55,756 nucleotides of DNA from Alphaproteobacteria bacterium (GCA_025359785.1 JANYET010000059.1:1-55756); one strand, 5' to 3'; shown: positions 1 through 8,488, counted from the stretch's first letter. Made by a program: numbers and translations. The notes: generated by a model from the sequence alone, not told the origin.

Positions 1-465
1 GCCTCGGTGGAGACGATCGGCGCCGGCGACGGCGCGCCCAAGACCAAGTTCGTGGACCAGCAGCTGGTGAAGTCGGCCCGTCCGGAACTCACCGCGGCCA
101 AGATCGTGGTCTCCGGCGGTCGCGCCATGGGCTCGGCCGAAGAGTTCCAGAAGGTGATCGAGCCGCTGGCCGACAAGCTGGGCGCCGCGGTTGGCGCCAG
201 TCGCGCCGCCGTCGATGCCGGCTACGCCCCCAACGACTATCAGGTCGGCCAGACCGGCAAGGTGGTCGCGCCCCAGCTCTACATTGCCATCGGCATCTCC
301 GGCGCCATCCAGCACCTGGCCGGCATGAAGGATTCCAAGGTGATCGTGGCGATCAACAAGGACGCCGACGCGCCGATCTTCCAGGTCGCCGACTATGGCC
401 TGGTGGCCGACTACAAGACCGCTGTGCCGGACCTGATGGCCGCGCTGACGGCCGCGGGAAAATAA
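1..465 (+). CDS. etfA: Electron transfer flavoprotein subunit alpha, 3' part
   Basis: The reading frame is open from base 1, so the gene is cut by the window edge; about 154 C-terminal residues are present. They match the FAD-binding domain of EtfA/FixB: the segment with [11 protein letters not shown], then [20 protein letters not shown] and a conserved AINKD stretch near the end. These residues hold FAD in the alpha/beta heterodimer, which passes electrons from acyl-CoA dehydrogenases to ETF-ubiquinone oxidoreductase. The beta subunit is expected just upstream, outside the window. A strong terminator follows at 498-526, so the next gene is probably transcribed separately. Confidence 0.95.
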   Translation, partial: ASVETIGAGDGAPKTKFVDQQLVKSARPELTAAKIVVSGGRAMGSAEEFQKVIEPLADKLGAAVGASRAAVDAGYAPNDYQVGQTGKVVAPQLYIAIGISGAIQHLAGMKDSKVIVAINKDADAPIFQVADYGLVADYKTAVPDLMAALTAAGK

Positions 466-497
466 CACCTCGCCGACGGTTGGTTTCGAAGGTTTAG

Positions 498-526
498 GGG
501 CGGCTCTTTGCGGGGCCGCCCTTTTT
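498..526 (+). terminator. Rho-independent terminator after etfA
   Basis: Perfect 7-bp stem GGGCGGC (498-504) / GCCGCCC (515-521) with a 10-nt loop, followed directly by five T (522-526). It lies 33 nt after the etfA stop codon. Confidence 0.85.
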
Positions 527-660
527 CGTGGCCGGACCGTGCCCTTGCGGTCACGCTGCGCCGCAGCAAAAGCCTTGCGGCAGTACGGCGCCGCCATGTT
601 AGAAAGCCGCCACAAATGAAGAGCCGCCCCTGAATGGCCGCTCATCGAGGCGCATTTCGA

Positions 661-1539
661 ATGGTTCAGATCAAGTCGGTCGGCGTCATCGGCGCGGGCC
701 AGATGGGGACGGGTATCGCCCACGTGGTCGCATTGGGCGGCTACGACGTCCTGCTGCACGACGTCAGCGCCGAGCGGCTGGACGCCGGCATGGGCCTGAT
801 CGTCCGCAACATGACCCGCCAGGTCACCCGCGGCATCATCACCCAGGAGGCCATGGACGCCGGCATCGCCCGCATCAAGCCGGCGCCCGAGCTGCAGACC
901 ATCGGCGCCACCGACCTCGCCATCGAGGCCGCCACCGAGAACGAAGAGTTGAAGAAGGCGATCTTCAAGGCGCTCGCGCCGCACATGTCGGACTCCATCC
1001 TGCTGGCGTCCAACACCTCGTCGATCTCGATCACCCGATTGGCGGCGGCCACCGACCGGCCTGACCGGTTCATCGGCCTGCACTTCATGAACCCGGCGCC
1101 CTTGATGAAACTCGTGGAGATCATCCGCGGCATCGCCACGGGGCCAGAGACCTACGAGACCGCCGTCCAGTTCGCCCAGAGCCTGGGCAAGACCACCGCC
1201 AACGCCGAGGACTTCCCGGCCTTCATCGTCAACCGCGTGCTGGTGCCGATGATCAACGAGGCGATCTACACCCTCTACGAAGGCGTCGGCACGGTCGAAG
1301 CCATCGACACCGCCATGAAGCTGGGCGCCAACCACCCCATGGGCCCCCTGGAACTCGGCGACTTCATCGGCCTGGACACCGTCCTGTCGATCATGAACGT
1401 ACTCTACGAGGGCCTGGCGGACTCCAAGTACCGCCCCTGTCCCCTGCTGGTGAAATACGTCGAGGCTGGCTGGTTGGGGCGCAAGGCCGGGCGTGGGTTC
1501 TATGACTATCGGGGCGAGGTTCCGGTTCCGACGCGGTAG
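661..1539 (+). CDS. 3-hydroxybutyryl-CoA dehydrogenase
   Basis: This 292-residue NAD-dependent enzyme oxidises (S)-3-hydroxyacyl-CoA to 3-oxoacyl-CoA in beta-oxidation or butyrate/PHB metabolism. A Rossmann motif GAGQMG lies at residues 11-16, and the catalytic His sits in HFMNP near residue 141. The length is the usual one for stand-alone HBDH/PaaH proteins. The ATG at 661 is preferred over an in-frame ATG at 634 because family members begin a few residues before the first beta strand and a GAGG lies 10 nt upstream of 661. Its position next to etfA fits a shared role in acyl-CoA oxidation, although a terminator separates them. Confidence 0.93.
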   Translation: MVQIKSVGVIGAGQMGTGIAHVVALGGYDVLLHDVSAERLDAGMGLIVRNMTRQVTRGIITQEAMDAGIARIKPAPELQTIGATDLAIEAATENEELKKAIFKALAPHMSDSILLASNTSSISITRLAAATDRPDRFIGLHFMNPAPLMKLVEIIRGIATGPETYETAVQFAQSLGKTTANAEDFPAFIVNRVLVPMINEAIYTLYEGVGTVEAIDTAMKLGANHPMGPLELGDFIGLDTVLSIMNVLYEGLADSKYRPCPLLVKYVEAGWLGRKAGRGFYDYRGEVPVPTR

Positions 1540-1624
1540 GGGCGCGCGGCAGCCGGCGAACCTCCGCAACGGCTAGGTTGCGGCCTACTATTGACCGCCA
1601 ATGGCATCGGCCAGATCGTAGCTG

Positions 1625-1840
1625 ATGGACCGAATGACCCGCCACGAGTTGGTGACCGACGCCAGCGAGACTGAGGCATATCTGTACTTGAAGGGCCATC
1701 CTCGCCGAGGCCAGGACAGTGCGGATTCCGTCGCTGAGACCCTGATTTTGGAAGATCTTATTCCCGGCTACCGTGGCCCCGACATCAATCTGGATTTCGA
1801 TAGTGATGGCGTGTTGATCGGCCTTGAAATTATCGGCTGA
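1625..1840 (+). CDS. DUF2283-like small protein
   Basis: 71 residues. The pattern of an EAYLYL strand near residues 17-22, then LDFDSDGVLIGLEI at the C-terminus, matches the DUF2283 fold, in which a short domain ends in a D-x-DG-x-(hydrophobic)-G-(I/L)-E strand. No molecular function is established for the family; some members sit beside toxin-antitoxin genes. It stands alone here, upstream of a large inverted repeat and the putative toxin gene, and the region looks lower in GC than the flanks. An in-frame ATG at 1634 is an alternative start. Confidence 0.6.
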   Translation: MDRMTRHELVTDASETEAYLYLKGHPRRGQDSADSVAETLILEDLIPGYRGPDINLDFDSDGVLIGLEIIG

Positions 1841-2288
1841 CGAGCATCGACCAGGTTTCAAACTAGCCAATTCACCGCTTTCCGAGCCGTCCGTCCGGAC
1901 GGTCCGAGCCGTAGATCTCATGGCGGCCAGTTTGCCTGGCTCTGAAGCTCACTCAAGGGCCGGCAAAGCCGGCCGCGGCGCGGCGCGCCGAAGAGCGCGT
2001 CCTTGACTGAGCTTCGGAGCCAGGCTCGCATCCCCCGTGAGATTTAAGGCGGGGACCGCGCCGGGGACGCCGTAGCCGCTCGGCGCAGAATGCCTGGGTC
2101 TGTACGACGTCCGCTGCCGCCTTGCGCCGACGGATCAGTCGGGGTGCGCAGGTCGGGGTTGGGGCCGGAACCAAATTGTTCATGCTTTGTTCTTGCATCA
2201 TCCGCCGATCCGTGGCAGACTTCACACCTGCGGATGGGCGCCGCGCGGGACTTCCTCGTCGGTAAAAGGCCCGCGAACTGGAGGGCGC
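1841..2288. other. Intergenic region with inverted repeats upstream of the putative toxin
   Basis: No convincing gene lies in these 448 bp. They hold a perfect 12-bp palindrome CCGTCCGGACGG (1891-1902) and a long interrupted inverted repeat (1915-2043, listed separately). The last 250 bp before the toxin start contain AT-richer sequence around 2170-2200 that could hold its promoter, but no clear -35/-10 pair was found. Confidence 0.5.
1915..2043. repeat. Long interrupted inverted repeat (stem-loop)
   Basis: Arm 1935-1958 pairs with 2001-2024 over 24 nt with two mismatches; its core is CTGGCTCTGAAGCTCACTC against GACTGAGCTTCGGAGCCAG. Outer arms 1915-1923 and 2035-2043 also pair with one mismatch. 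Inside the loop, GCCGGC AAA GCCGGC (1959-1973) forms a further small hairpin. It could be an intergenic mobile palindrome, a transcript terminator without a T-run, or an island boundary. Confidence 0.7.
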
Positions 2289-3686
2289 ATGGTTGGGGGC
2301 TGGTCGGCGCGCCGCGCCGACGATCTGGATGACATCCATGCCTGGATGTCGCAGCGGAATGAAGACGGCGCTCTACGGCCTGAGGCGGACGCGATCGCGC
2401 GTGACCTCTGGAATCAAGGGACGCAGAGCGGGGACAACCCTTATGCGCCCCGACCGAGCGATCTCACGGCTATAGGTTTGCGCGCGTTGTCCGGAGGACG
2501 TCCGAGGCCCACGACCGACGGCGATGATGCCTTTCGAAGGGCTCCCGTCCAGGCAGTAGGCTACGTATCCGCGAATGCGCCGCGCTGGCCAGCAGTCGAC
2601 GCGCAACGACGCGCGGATCCAACTCAGCCGCAGCCTGTTCCGAGGTTTCAATACCGAGGCACAGATGGGAGCTCAAGGGCAGCCGACGCCCCTCTGGTTG
2701 ACGAGTTGGAGGTCTATGCGCCGCCGCGCCCGAAGCCCGTTTCGCCGGGCGCCCATGAGCCTTGGGATCACAACCCGGCGGTGAAGGTGGTGGGTGGAAG
2801 CGCGGCGTTCCTCGTTGGCCTGCCCTTCGGCGCGGGGCGAAGTGTCTATCATGCTGTTGGCGACCTGAAAGACGCCGCGCTGTTCGCCGGAAAACTCGCG
2901 AATCCCTTCGATCCCAAAGGGCGGGAGGAGGCCGCCGGTCAGGTGCGAAATGGGGTTCACGGAGCGCTTCAGTATGGACGCAGCGTCGTCGCCGATCCGC
3001 GACGGCTGAGAGCCGATGCCTTGGCTGCCGGGAAGACCGCGCTCCGCGATCTTGTTCCCTTCAACCGCCCCATGGCCGATACCGCTTGGGACGAGATGAA
3101 GCGCGAGTTTGGCGTTGGGATGAACGACGGCGAAGGGTTGGTGAATGTCGTCGGGTTTTTCGGCGGCGGCGAAGCTCTGGCGGGGATGCGGGCCGTCCGC
3201 ACGTTCGAGGCGACGCGCGATGCGCGCATCGCCAAGAGCATGGCCCAGGGCCTTGACCGGAAAACGGCGGAATACCTTTCGAAGCCTTACGAAGGTCGCG
3301 GTCATCACTCGCCAATTCCGCAACGACGCAGCGTCATATCTTCTGAAAAATGGAAAATCCCAATTCCTCCCGTCCTGCAAGGCAAGAAAATCCCAGCATG
3401 GATCATGGATAGTCCGCTCAACGTCTCCAAGCCGAGAGGCATGTCTCAGGCCGACTTCTATGAATACCACTACGGCGTCGATAAACGTTTCCAGGGCGCC
3501 AAGCTTCCGGCCAATCTCAACGGCGGGAAGGGCTGGAGCGGGAAGCGGCTCAACCAGAAGCGGTACGGCTTTCCGGAGCGCGTCTGGCGCGGAACGCCGA
3601 CTTTCTGGAAGGATGGAGCCGCGATCGTGGACGCCGGCGAGTTTCCAGGCCTGTTCGAGAATCAGACGCAGGGAGGGCCTCAGTGA
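2289..3686 (+). CDS. Putative polymorphic toxin with C-terminal HNH/EndoVII-like nuclease domain
   Basis: 465 residues from the ATG at 2289; the frame stays open upstream to 2187, but that part is compositionally non-coding. The N-terminal half is Pro/Arg-rich and low in complexity (to about residue 160). A Gly/Ala-rich region with possible membrane affinity follows (about 165-310). The C-terminal ~130 residues are lower in GC and contain GRGHHSPIPQR (about 337-346), resembling the G-H-H motif that opens HNH/EndoVII toxin domains, with further His/Asn residues around NVSKP and YEYHYG. No signal peptide, PAAR or Rhs repeat is visible, so the export route is unknown. The next gene overlaps by 4 nt and encodes a membrane protein, as in toxin-immunity pairs. 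The toxin assignment is an inference from motif and context. Confidence 0.55.
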   Translation: MVGGWSARRADDLDDIHAWMSQRNEDGALRPEADAIARDLWNQGTQSGDNPYAPRPSDLTAIGLRALSGGRPRPTTDGDDAFRRAPVQAVGYVSANAPRWPAVDAQRRADPTQPQPVPRFQYRGTDGSSRAADAPLVDELEVYAPPRPKPVSPGAHEPWDHNPAVKVVGGSAAFLVGLPFGAGRSVYHAVGDLKDAALFAGKLANPFDPKGREEAAGQVRNGVHGALQYGRSVVADPRRLRADALAAGKTALRDLVPFNRPMADTAWDEMKREFGVGMNDGEGLVNVVGFFGGGEALAGMRAVRTFEATRDARIAKSMAQGLDRKTAEYLSKPYEGRGHHSPIPQRRSVISSEKWKIPIPPVLQGKKIPAWIMDSPLNVSKPRGMSQADFYEYHYGVDKRFQGAKLPANLNGGKGWSGKRLNQKRYGFPERVWRGTPTFWKDGAAIVDAGEFPGLFENQTQGGPQ

Positions 3687-4357
3687 CCGTCAGGCCGTGG
3701 GGTGGATTCATCGCCGACTTTCCGGACGATGAGGTGGGAAGTGAGCGAGATATCGCGGTCTTTGGCGGCCGGAACGTGGTCGTCGCGCTTGGTCGGATTC
3801 TGACCAAGTTAGGCTGTCGCCAAGTTTCAGAACCCGATTATTGCCATGAAGAGGGCTGGGCGTTCACGTTCTACTACAAGGGCATCCCGTTCTGGTCCCG
3901 CGTAACATCCTTTCATCCGGCGTTCTGGCTACTGTTCGAGGAGACTTCCGCGACGCGGCGCGCCCGAAAGCAGAACGCAGCGATCTACAACGAGATCTGG
4001 CGCAAGTTGGCGACCGCGATGGAGCGCGATCCGCGCTTCCACAAACTCCTCTGGCGCTCCCTCAAGGACGGGCCGCCGGACCCGGACGAAATCGCCGCCG
4101 CAGACGACCCGCCTTTGCGATCGTTCGATGAGGCCTACCCTGACAGCCAAGTCATCGCGCCGGAGCGGCGCCCAGGCTGTATTCCCATTATTATTGGACT
4201 TTGGTTTGTGCTGTCCGGCGTGATGGGCATGATTGTCAGCGCCTCGGACGATCCTCACCACAGACCGACCGGGGAATACATTACGATTGGGATCGTGACC
4301 ATCATTGTTGGCCTGGCCATACTCTATTGGGGTGTGAATCGTCATCCCGACGATTGA
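3683..4357 (+). CDS. Putative immunity protein with two C-terminal membrane segments
   Basis: 224 residues starting at GTG 3683, which overlaps the stop of the preceding gene (GTGA, 3683-3686), so the two are translationally coupled. Residues 1-140 are soluble, rich in Trp/Phe and charged residues, with a short motif GWAFTFYYKGIPFW. Two hydrophobic helices follow at about 166-186 and 199-218, with a short charged tail. I do not recognise the family. Coupling to the putative nuclease toxin makes an immunity role the simplest reading, but a membrane-anchored partner for export is also possible. GC content is visibly below that of the flanking genes, which suggests transfer. Confidence 0.5.
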   Translation: MTVRPWGGFIADFPDDEVGSERDIAVFGGRNVVVALGRILTKLGCRQVSEPDYCHEEGWAFTFYYKGIPFWSRVTSFHPAFWLLFEETSATRRARKQNAAIYNEIWRKLATAMERDPRFHKLLWRSLKDGPPDPDEIAAADDPPLRSFDEAYPDSQVIAPERRPGCIPIIIGLWFVLSGVMGMIVSASDDPHHRPTGEYITIGIVTIIVGLAILYWGVNRHPDD

Positions 4358-4464
4358 TTTAACCGCAAGACGCCTCAACCATCTATTTCGCGCCGACGAC
4401 GCTGGGTTTTTTCGACAGCAACCGCGGTCAAGACAACCGCGCGGCGCCTCGCCATGATGCCCGC

Positions 4465-5343
4465 ATGGTCTCCACCACTCAGCCCCTCGGCGTCGCCGAC
4501 CCGATGGACCGCGCCCGGCGGTACGTGGAGGCGAACCTCGCCGCGCCCCTGACCCTCGGCGAGATCGCCGAGGCCGCGCATCTGTCGCCGCATCATTTCC
4601 TGCGCCTGTTCGCCGCCCGCTATGGCCTGACGCCGATGGCCTATGTCCGCGTGCGACGGTTGGAAGCCGCAGCCGAGCGGCTGCGCGGCGACCGTCGCGC
4701 CAGCCTGATCGACCTGTCGCTCGACTATGGCTTCGAAAGCCAGGAAGGCTTTACTCGCGCCTTCACCCGCGAATTCGGCATCTCGCCTGGCCGCTATCGG
4801 GACGGCGAGCGCCCCGAAAAATCGGAAACCCTGACCATGCGCACCGAAGGCCTGCCCGCCGCAAACGTCACCCAGGCGCCCGCCCCGGCCCGCAAGCCTG
4901 CCCTGCGGATCGCCGGCCTGGGCCGCGACTTCGACGAAACCAACATGGCCGAAATCCCGCAGCTGTGGGACCAGTTCACCCAGCGCCTGCCGTTCGCGGG
5001 CCAAGCCGGCGGCGAGACCTTCGGCGTCTGCTGCGCGGGTCCCGGCGGCAGGGGCCTGCACTACGTCGCCGGTGCGGCCCTGGCCGTGGGGGCGCCCGTC
5101 CCCGAGAGCCTCGAAGTGATCGAGCTCGCGCCCCAGGCCTACCTGGTCTTCCGCCAGGTGCTCAGCGGCGGCCCGCTGCACCCGCAGATGCAGGCTGCCG
5201 TCCGGGAGATCTGGGCCGAGCGCGTTCCAAACAGCGGTCAGACCCTGGCCCGCGGCGTCCCCGATCTGGAGGTCTATCCCGACGACTTCCAGCCCGACCG
5301 CGCCGGGTCGTGGGTCGAGTGGTGGATTCCGGTGGAAACCTAG
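4465..5343 (+). CDS. AraC-family regulator with GyrI-like effector domain
   Basis: 292 residues. The AraC double helix-turn-helix is N-terminal (about residues 12-112): LGEIAEAAHLSPHHFLRLF is the first HTH, and the second ends in the family signature FTREFGISPGRYR. A linker leads to a C-terminal GyrI-like small-molecule-binding domain (about 145-292), the Rob/SoxS-GyrI type arrangement that typically senses hydrophobic or cationic compounds. The stop codon lies 10 bp from the convergent Rieske gene. Its target is unknown; the Rieske oxygenase is one candidate. Confidence 0.88.
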   Translation: MVSTTQPLGVADPMDRARRYVEANLAAPLTLGEIAEAAHLSPHHFLRLFAARYGLTPMAYVRVRRLEAAAERLRGDRRASLIDLSLDYGFESQEGFTRAFTREFGISPGRYRDGERPEKSETLTMRTEGLPAANVTQAPAPARKPALRIAGLGRDFDETNMAEIPQLWDQFTQRLPFAGQAGGETFGVCCAGPGGRGLHYVAGAALAVGAPVPESLEVIELAPQAYLVFRQVLSGGPLHPQMQAAVREIWAERVPNSGQTLARGVPDLEVYPDDFQPDRAGSWVEWWIPVET

Positions 5344-5353
5344 GTCCAGGCCT

Positions 5354-6721
5354 TCAGTCCGCCATGTAGGCGTCCAGCGTCTCGTGGAAGTGGCGGATGC
5401 GGCTTTCCTGGTATTGGGCAAGCGTCACGCCGGGTTTGCGCGAGGCCCGCAGGCCGCGCTGGATGCGCTTCAGGTTCTCGGTGTCCTGATCGGCCACCAT
5501 CGCCGCCGAGCCCAGTTCCGGCGCGGCGGACCAGGGATCGTCCAGCCCCAGGTGAGTGATCGCCGCGGGCTCCGGATGGCTGCCGTCCGGCGCCTTGGCG
5601 AACAGCAGCATGATTTCCATGATGCTGGTTTCCGGGTCATCGCCGTTGGGCCGGAACCGGTAGGTGATCGGCAACGCCTGGCCGCCCCAGGGGACCATGT
5701 TTGGGAACAGCAGATATTCGATCAGGTCGAGCGACTCCGAATCCGAGAGCGCCGACAGGTCGCGGCCCGACGCCCGGCCGATCTTCTCGCGGGCCCGCTG
5801 CGCCAGCTTCGCGCGGGCCTCCGACGTGGTCTCAGCCTCGATCGGCGCGCCGCCATAGAAGGGCACGTCGCGGCGGATGTGCTTGATCGTCAGGTTAGCG
5901 TCCAGCCCGGTCATGCTGGGGCTCGGAACGCCCTGCACCGCGATCATCCGGCTGACGTGCCGCACCCCCGGCCAGACGTCGTACTGGGTATTCTCGTCGC
6001 CGTAGTAGCCCATCACCTGGGGGTGGGCCATGGGCACATGGTAGCTCTCGATGAACGCCTCCATCGCCAGTTTCCAGTTGCACGGCATGATCTTGCTGAC
6101 GTGCGCGGCCTTGTAGCGATCCTCCAGGCCGAACGCCTGAAAATGCTCCGGCAGAATCTCCAGATAGGTCTCAAGCGGCTCGCAGTCGGGGTCCATGTTG
6201 ATGAACACGAAGCCCGCCCAGACGCCGACCTTGGCCTGCGGCAGGCAGGCCTTTTCGGTGTCCAGGTTGGGAAAATCCCAACGCCCCGGCACGTGGGTCA
6301 GCGCGCCCTCGAGGTTCCAGGTCCAGCCGTGGAACGGGCAACGGAACTGCTTCACGCTGCCGCCCGTGGCCCGCAGCTGAGTGCCGCGGTGCAGGCAGGA
6401 ATTCACGAAGGCCTTGACCTGGTTATCGGCCGCGCGGACCACGATCAGCGAGTCGTGGACGATCTCGTAGAGGATATGGTCGCCGACCTGCGGGATGTCC
6501 TCGACCCGGCAGGCCAGTTGCCAGGTCTTGCGCCAGACCTTCTCGACCTCGCGGTCGTGCCAGGCCTTGGCGTAATAGCGCTCGATGCCGACGTCACCGT
6601 CGCCGAGCCCCTGCGCCGGGGATTCCGTCAGCATGATCGCCGGCGCGGGATTGACGTCCTGCGCCAGAATCTCCTGCACCGAGGGAGACGGTCGGCCCTT
6701 GGGAATCACGGTCACAAGCAC
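5354..6721 (-). CDS. Rieske [2Fe-2S] non-heme iron oxygenase, alpha subunit
   Basis: 455 residues. The Rieske cluster ligands are C109-x-H111 (CLHRG) and C128-x2-H131 (CPFHGW). The catalytic iron site has H228 and H233 in NWKLAMEAFIESYHVPMAH. The residue bridging Rieske and iron centres, Asp in naphthalene dioxygenase, is Glu225 here, as known for carnitine monooxygenase CntA, so the enzyme may be a monooxygenase or demethylase rather than a classical dihydroxylating dioxygenase. No beta subunit, ferredoxin or reductase gene is adjacent, so electrons must come from proteins encoded elsewhere. The substrate cannot be read from the sequence. An inverted repeat at 6782-6820 lies in its upstream region. 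Confidence 0.9.
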   Translation of the reverse strand: MLVTVIPKGRPSPSVQEILAQDVNPAPAIMLTESPAQGLGDGDVGIERYYAKAWHDREVEKVWRKTWQLACRVEDIPQVGDHILYEIVHDSLIVVRAADNQVKAFVNSCLHRGTQLRATGGSVKQFRCPFHGWTWNLEGALTHVPGRWDFPNLDTEKACLPQAKVGVWAGFVFINMDPDCEPLETYLEILPEHFQAFGLEDRYKAAHVSKIMPCNWKLAMEAFIESYHVPMAHPQVMGYYGDENTQYDVWPGVRHVSRMIAVQGVPSPSMTGLDANLTIKHIRRDVPFYGGAPIEAETTSEARAKLAQRAREKIGRASGRDLSALSDSESLDLIEYLLFPNMVPWGGQALPITYRFRPNGDDPETSIMEIMLLFAKAPDGSHPEPAAITHLGLDDPWSAAPELGSAAMVADQDTENLKRIQRGLRASRKPGVTLAQYQESRIRHFHETLDAYMAD

Positions 6722-6781
6722 GGTCTGCCTCCCAAGGATCGCTGGCGGCGCGCGGGTCTCGCCGCCGAGCGTCCCGATTGC

Positions 6782-6820
6782 GAAGTTCGCAAGCGTTCGA
6801 AGCTGGCTCTGGCGAACTTC
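6782..6820. promoter_or_regulatory. Inverted repeat upstream of the Rieske gene
   Basis: Perfect 9-bp arms GAAGTTCGC (6782-6790) and GCGAACTTC (6812-6820), 21 nt apart, about 60 nt upstream of the Rieske oxygenase start. The centre-to-centre distance of 30 bp fits two DNA turns with half a turn to spare, so a dimeric regulator is possible. This is only a candidate. Confidence 0.35.
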
Positions 6821-6948
6821 AAAACCAGCACACTAGGGGGAAACGCTCGCACGGCTACTCTCACTGTGCAACCAGAGTGGGCGGGCCGATCGCTGCTCGT
6901 GGACCGCGGTCGCTCACCCGCGCGCCTGATCTACGGCGCCTGGGGTGA

Positions 6949-7437
6949 TCAGCTGGCGCCGGGCTGAGCCTCGAAGTTCGCCAGCAATTGCTGATAATAG
7001 GCGTTCGATATGTCCGACCGCGGGGTCTTCAGGACATAATGGTCAATCTCCACGAGCAGTTCGGCCCAGGCCAGCTCGGACGTCGCCGACCAGTCCGGTC
7101 CAAGGATGTCGCGCACCGTGTCGCGGATGACGCCGAAGAAGGTGGCGAAGATCTCGCGCGGGATGTCGTAGCCCTCATGGGTGACCATCTCGGTCCCGAT
7201 CATGTGGTCGGCGTAGCGGCGCTCGCCCACGAAATCGAGGATGGCCGAGAAGGTGCGCGCCAGCATTTCCCCCTTCACGGCCCCATTGGTGTCCCGCCAG
7301 AAATGGACCTCCATCTGTGGGTGAGCGGCGAACAGGCGGGCATAGACCAGCGGCGTCGGATCGGCGCAGCGCTCCGCCACGAGCTCAAGCGTCGCCTCGA
7401 TAGCCGCGGCGCGGGGGAAAGCTGGCGAGGACGTCAC
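6949..7437 (-). CDS. Globin-like heme protein
   Basis: 162 residues from GTG 7437, which has GGAG six nt upstream; the frame is open to 7734, but that part reads like non-coding sequence. The all-helical pattern matches single-domain bacterial globins: VYARLFAAHPQMEVHFW (A-B helices, with the Phe of the CD corner), then a helix with MLARTFSAILDFV, HMIGTEMVTHEGY near the E-F region, and FFGVIRDTVRDILG / AWAELLVEI at the end. The conserved His in THEGYD is a likely heme ligand. Roles in O2 or NO binding are known for the family; none is proven here. It is transcribed divergently from the lectin-like gene. Confidence 0.7.
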   Translation of the reverse strand: MTSSPAFPRAAAIEATLELVAERCADPTPLVYARLFAAHPQMEVHFWRDTNGAVKGEMLARTFSAILDFVGERRYADHMIGTEMVTHEGYDIPREIFATFFGVIRDTVRDILGPDWSATSELAWAELLVEIDHYVLKTPRSDISNAYYQQLLANFEAQPGAS

Positions 7438-7665
7438 GAGGCGCTCCGAAGCCGACGCCCCAGACCGGCGCCTGGGCGAGGATAGCGCCACCGGGTCCCG
7501 AAACCCACCCGGCGACCAGCGCCCGGCAAATATGCGGTTCGAACCCCCAATCGCCTGTGAGGCGACTCCGGTTGCGCGCCACCGCCAATGACGGCTAAGT
7601 GCCAGCCATGGTGGGGAAGCTGGACCCGACTCCACCATCGCCTCGGTCAAACATAAGGGTCCACT

Positions 7666-8475
7666 ATGCGTTCCTACAAAATTGCCGCGCTTGGCGCGGT
7701 CGCCGTTCTCGGCAGCCTGGCGACGTCCTCGCACGCCGCGATCATCGATTTCACCACCCTGCAGCTCAACGGCGGCTTCGCGAGCGCGACGGCGACGACC
7801 CTGCGGCTGAACAACGGGTCGAACCTGCTGAACCCGCTGAATCCCAACTCAAATGCCGGCGAGGCCTCCAGTGCGTTCATCAGCACGGCCTTCAGCACCA
7901 GCAGCACCTTTTCGACCAGCTTCACCTTTTCGCTGACCAACTCGGGCTACGACCCGCAGGGTGACGGCATCACCTTCCTGATCCAGAACGACCCGGCCGG
8001 CGCCTCGGCGCTCGGCGGCGGCGGCGGCGGCGTGGGGGCCAACGGCCTGGCCAAGAACATCGGTGTCGGGTTCCAGAGCTGGGACAACAACCACGTGGGA
8101 ATATTCACGGACGGCAGCATTACGGGGACCCCGGATCACAACTTCAACCTGGGCGACCAGAACGATCTGGTGGACGTGACGATCGGCTATAGCGGGGGCA
8201 TTCTCAGCTACTCGGCCTTCAATCATGTGACGGGTCTCAGCATCAATGACAGCCAGGCCTTCGACCTGACAAGCCTGGGCTCCTCGGCCTACATCGGCTT
8301 CACCGGCGGCACGGGCCTGTCCTATTCGATCCAGGACGTGACCAAGTGGGACCTGACGGTCACCCCCAATGGGGCCGCGGTCCCGGAACCAGAAACCTGG
8401 GCGCTGATGCTCGCGGGCTTCGGCGGCCTCGGCGCCATCCTGCGCCGTCGCCGCGCGGCGCTGGCCGCGGCCTGA
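7666..8475 (+). CDS. L-type lectin-like PEPxxWA-CTERM surface protein
   Basis: 269 residues. A signal peptide (1-24, ending SSHAA) is followed by a legume-lectin-like beta sandwich: GDGITFLIQND, a glycine run, then VGFQSWDNNHVGIF and LVDVTIGYSGGILSY, the order of the carbohydrate-binding sheets in L-type lectins. The C-terminus carries VPEPETWALML, a hydrophobic helix and an RRRR tail, the PEPxxWA-CTERM signal processed by an exosortase-type system and linked to exopolysaccharide-producing bacteria. The protein is likely exported and surface-associated. No exosortase is present in the window. Confidence 0.88.
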   Translation: MRSYKIAALGAVAVLGSLATSSHAAIIDFTTLQLNGGFASATATTLRLNNGSNLLNPLNPNSNAGEASSAFISTAFSTSSTFSTSFTFSLTNSGYDPQGDGITFLIQNDPAGASALGGGGGGVGANGLAKNIGVGFQSWDNNHVGIFTDGSITGTPDHNFNLGDQNDLVDVTIGYSGGILSYSAFNHVTGLSINDSQAFDLTSLGSSAYIGFTGGTGLSYSIQDVTKWDLTVTPNGAAVPEPETWALMLAGFGGLGAILRRRRAALAAA

Positions 8476-8488
8476 TCGGCGTGGCGGC

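Noticed and set aside
2187..2288. Upstream start for the putative toxin
   Set aside because: The 34 extra residues have no signal peptide and look like translated intergenic DNA; ATG 2289 is preferred.
6972..6983. Third copy of the GAAGTTCGC element inside the globin gene
   Set aside because: It encodes the globin C-terminal residues LANFEA in frame, so similarity to the Rieske upstream repeat is probably chance.
7438..7734. N-terminal extension of the globin by about 99 residues
   Set aside because: The extra part is Arg/Ser/Pro-rich and unlike globins, while GTG 7437 has a good ribosome-binding site and gives the usual globin length.
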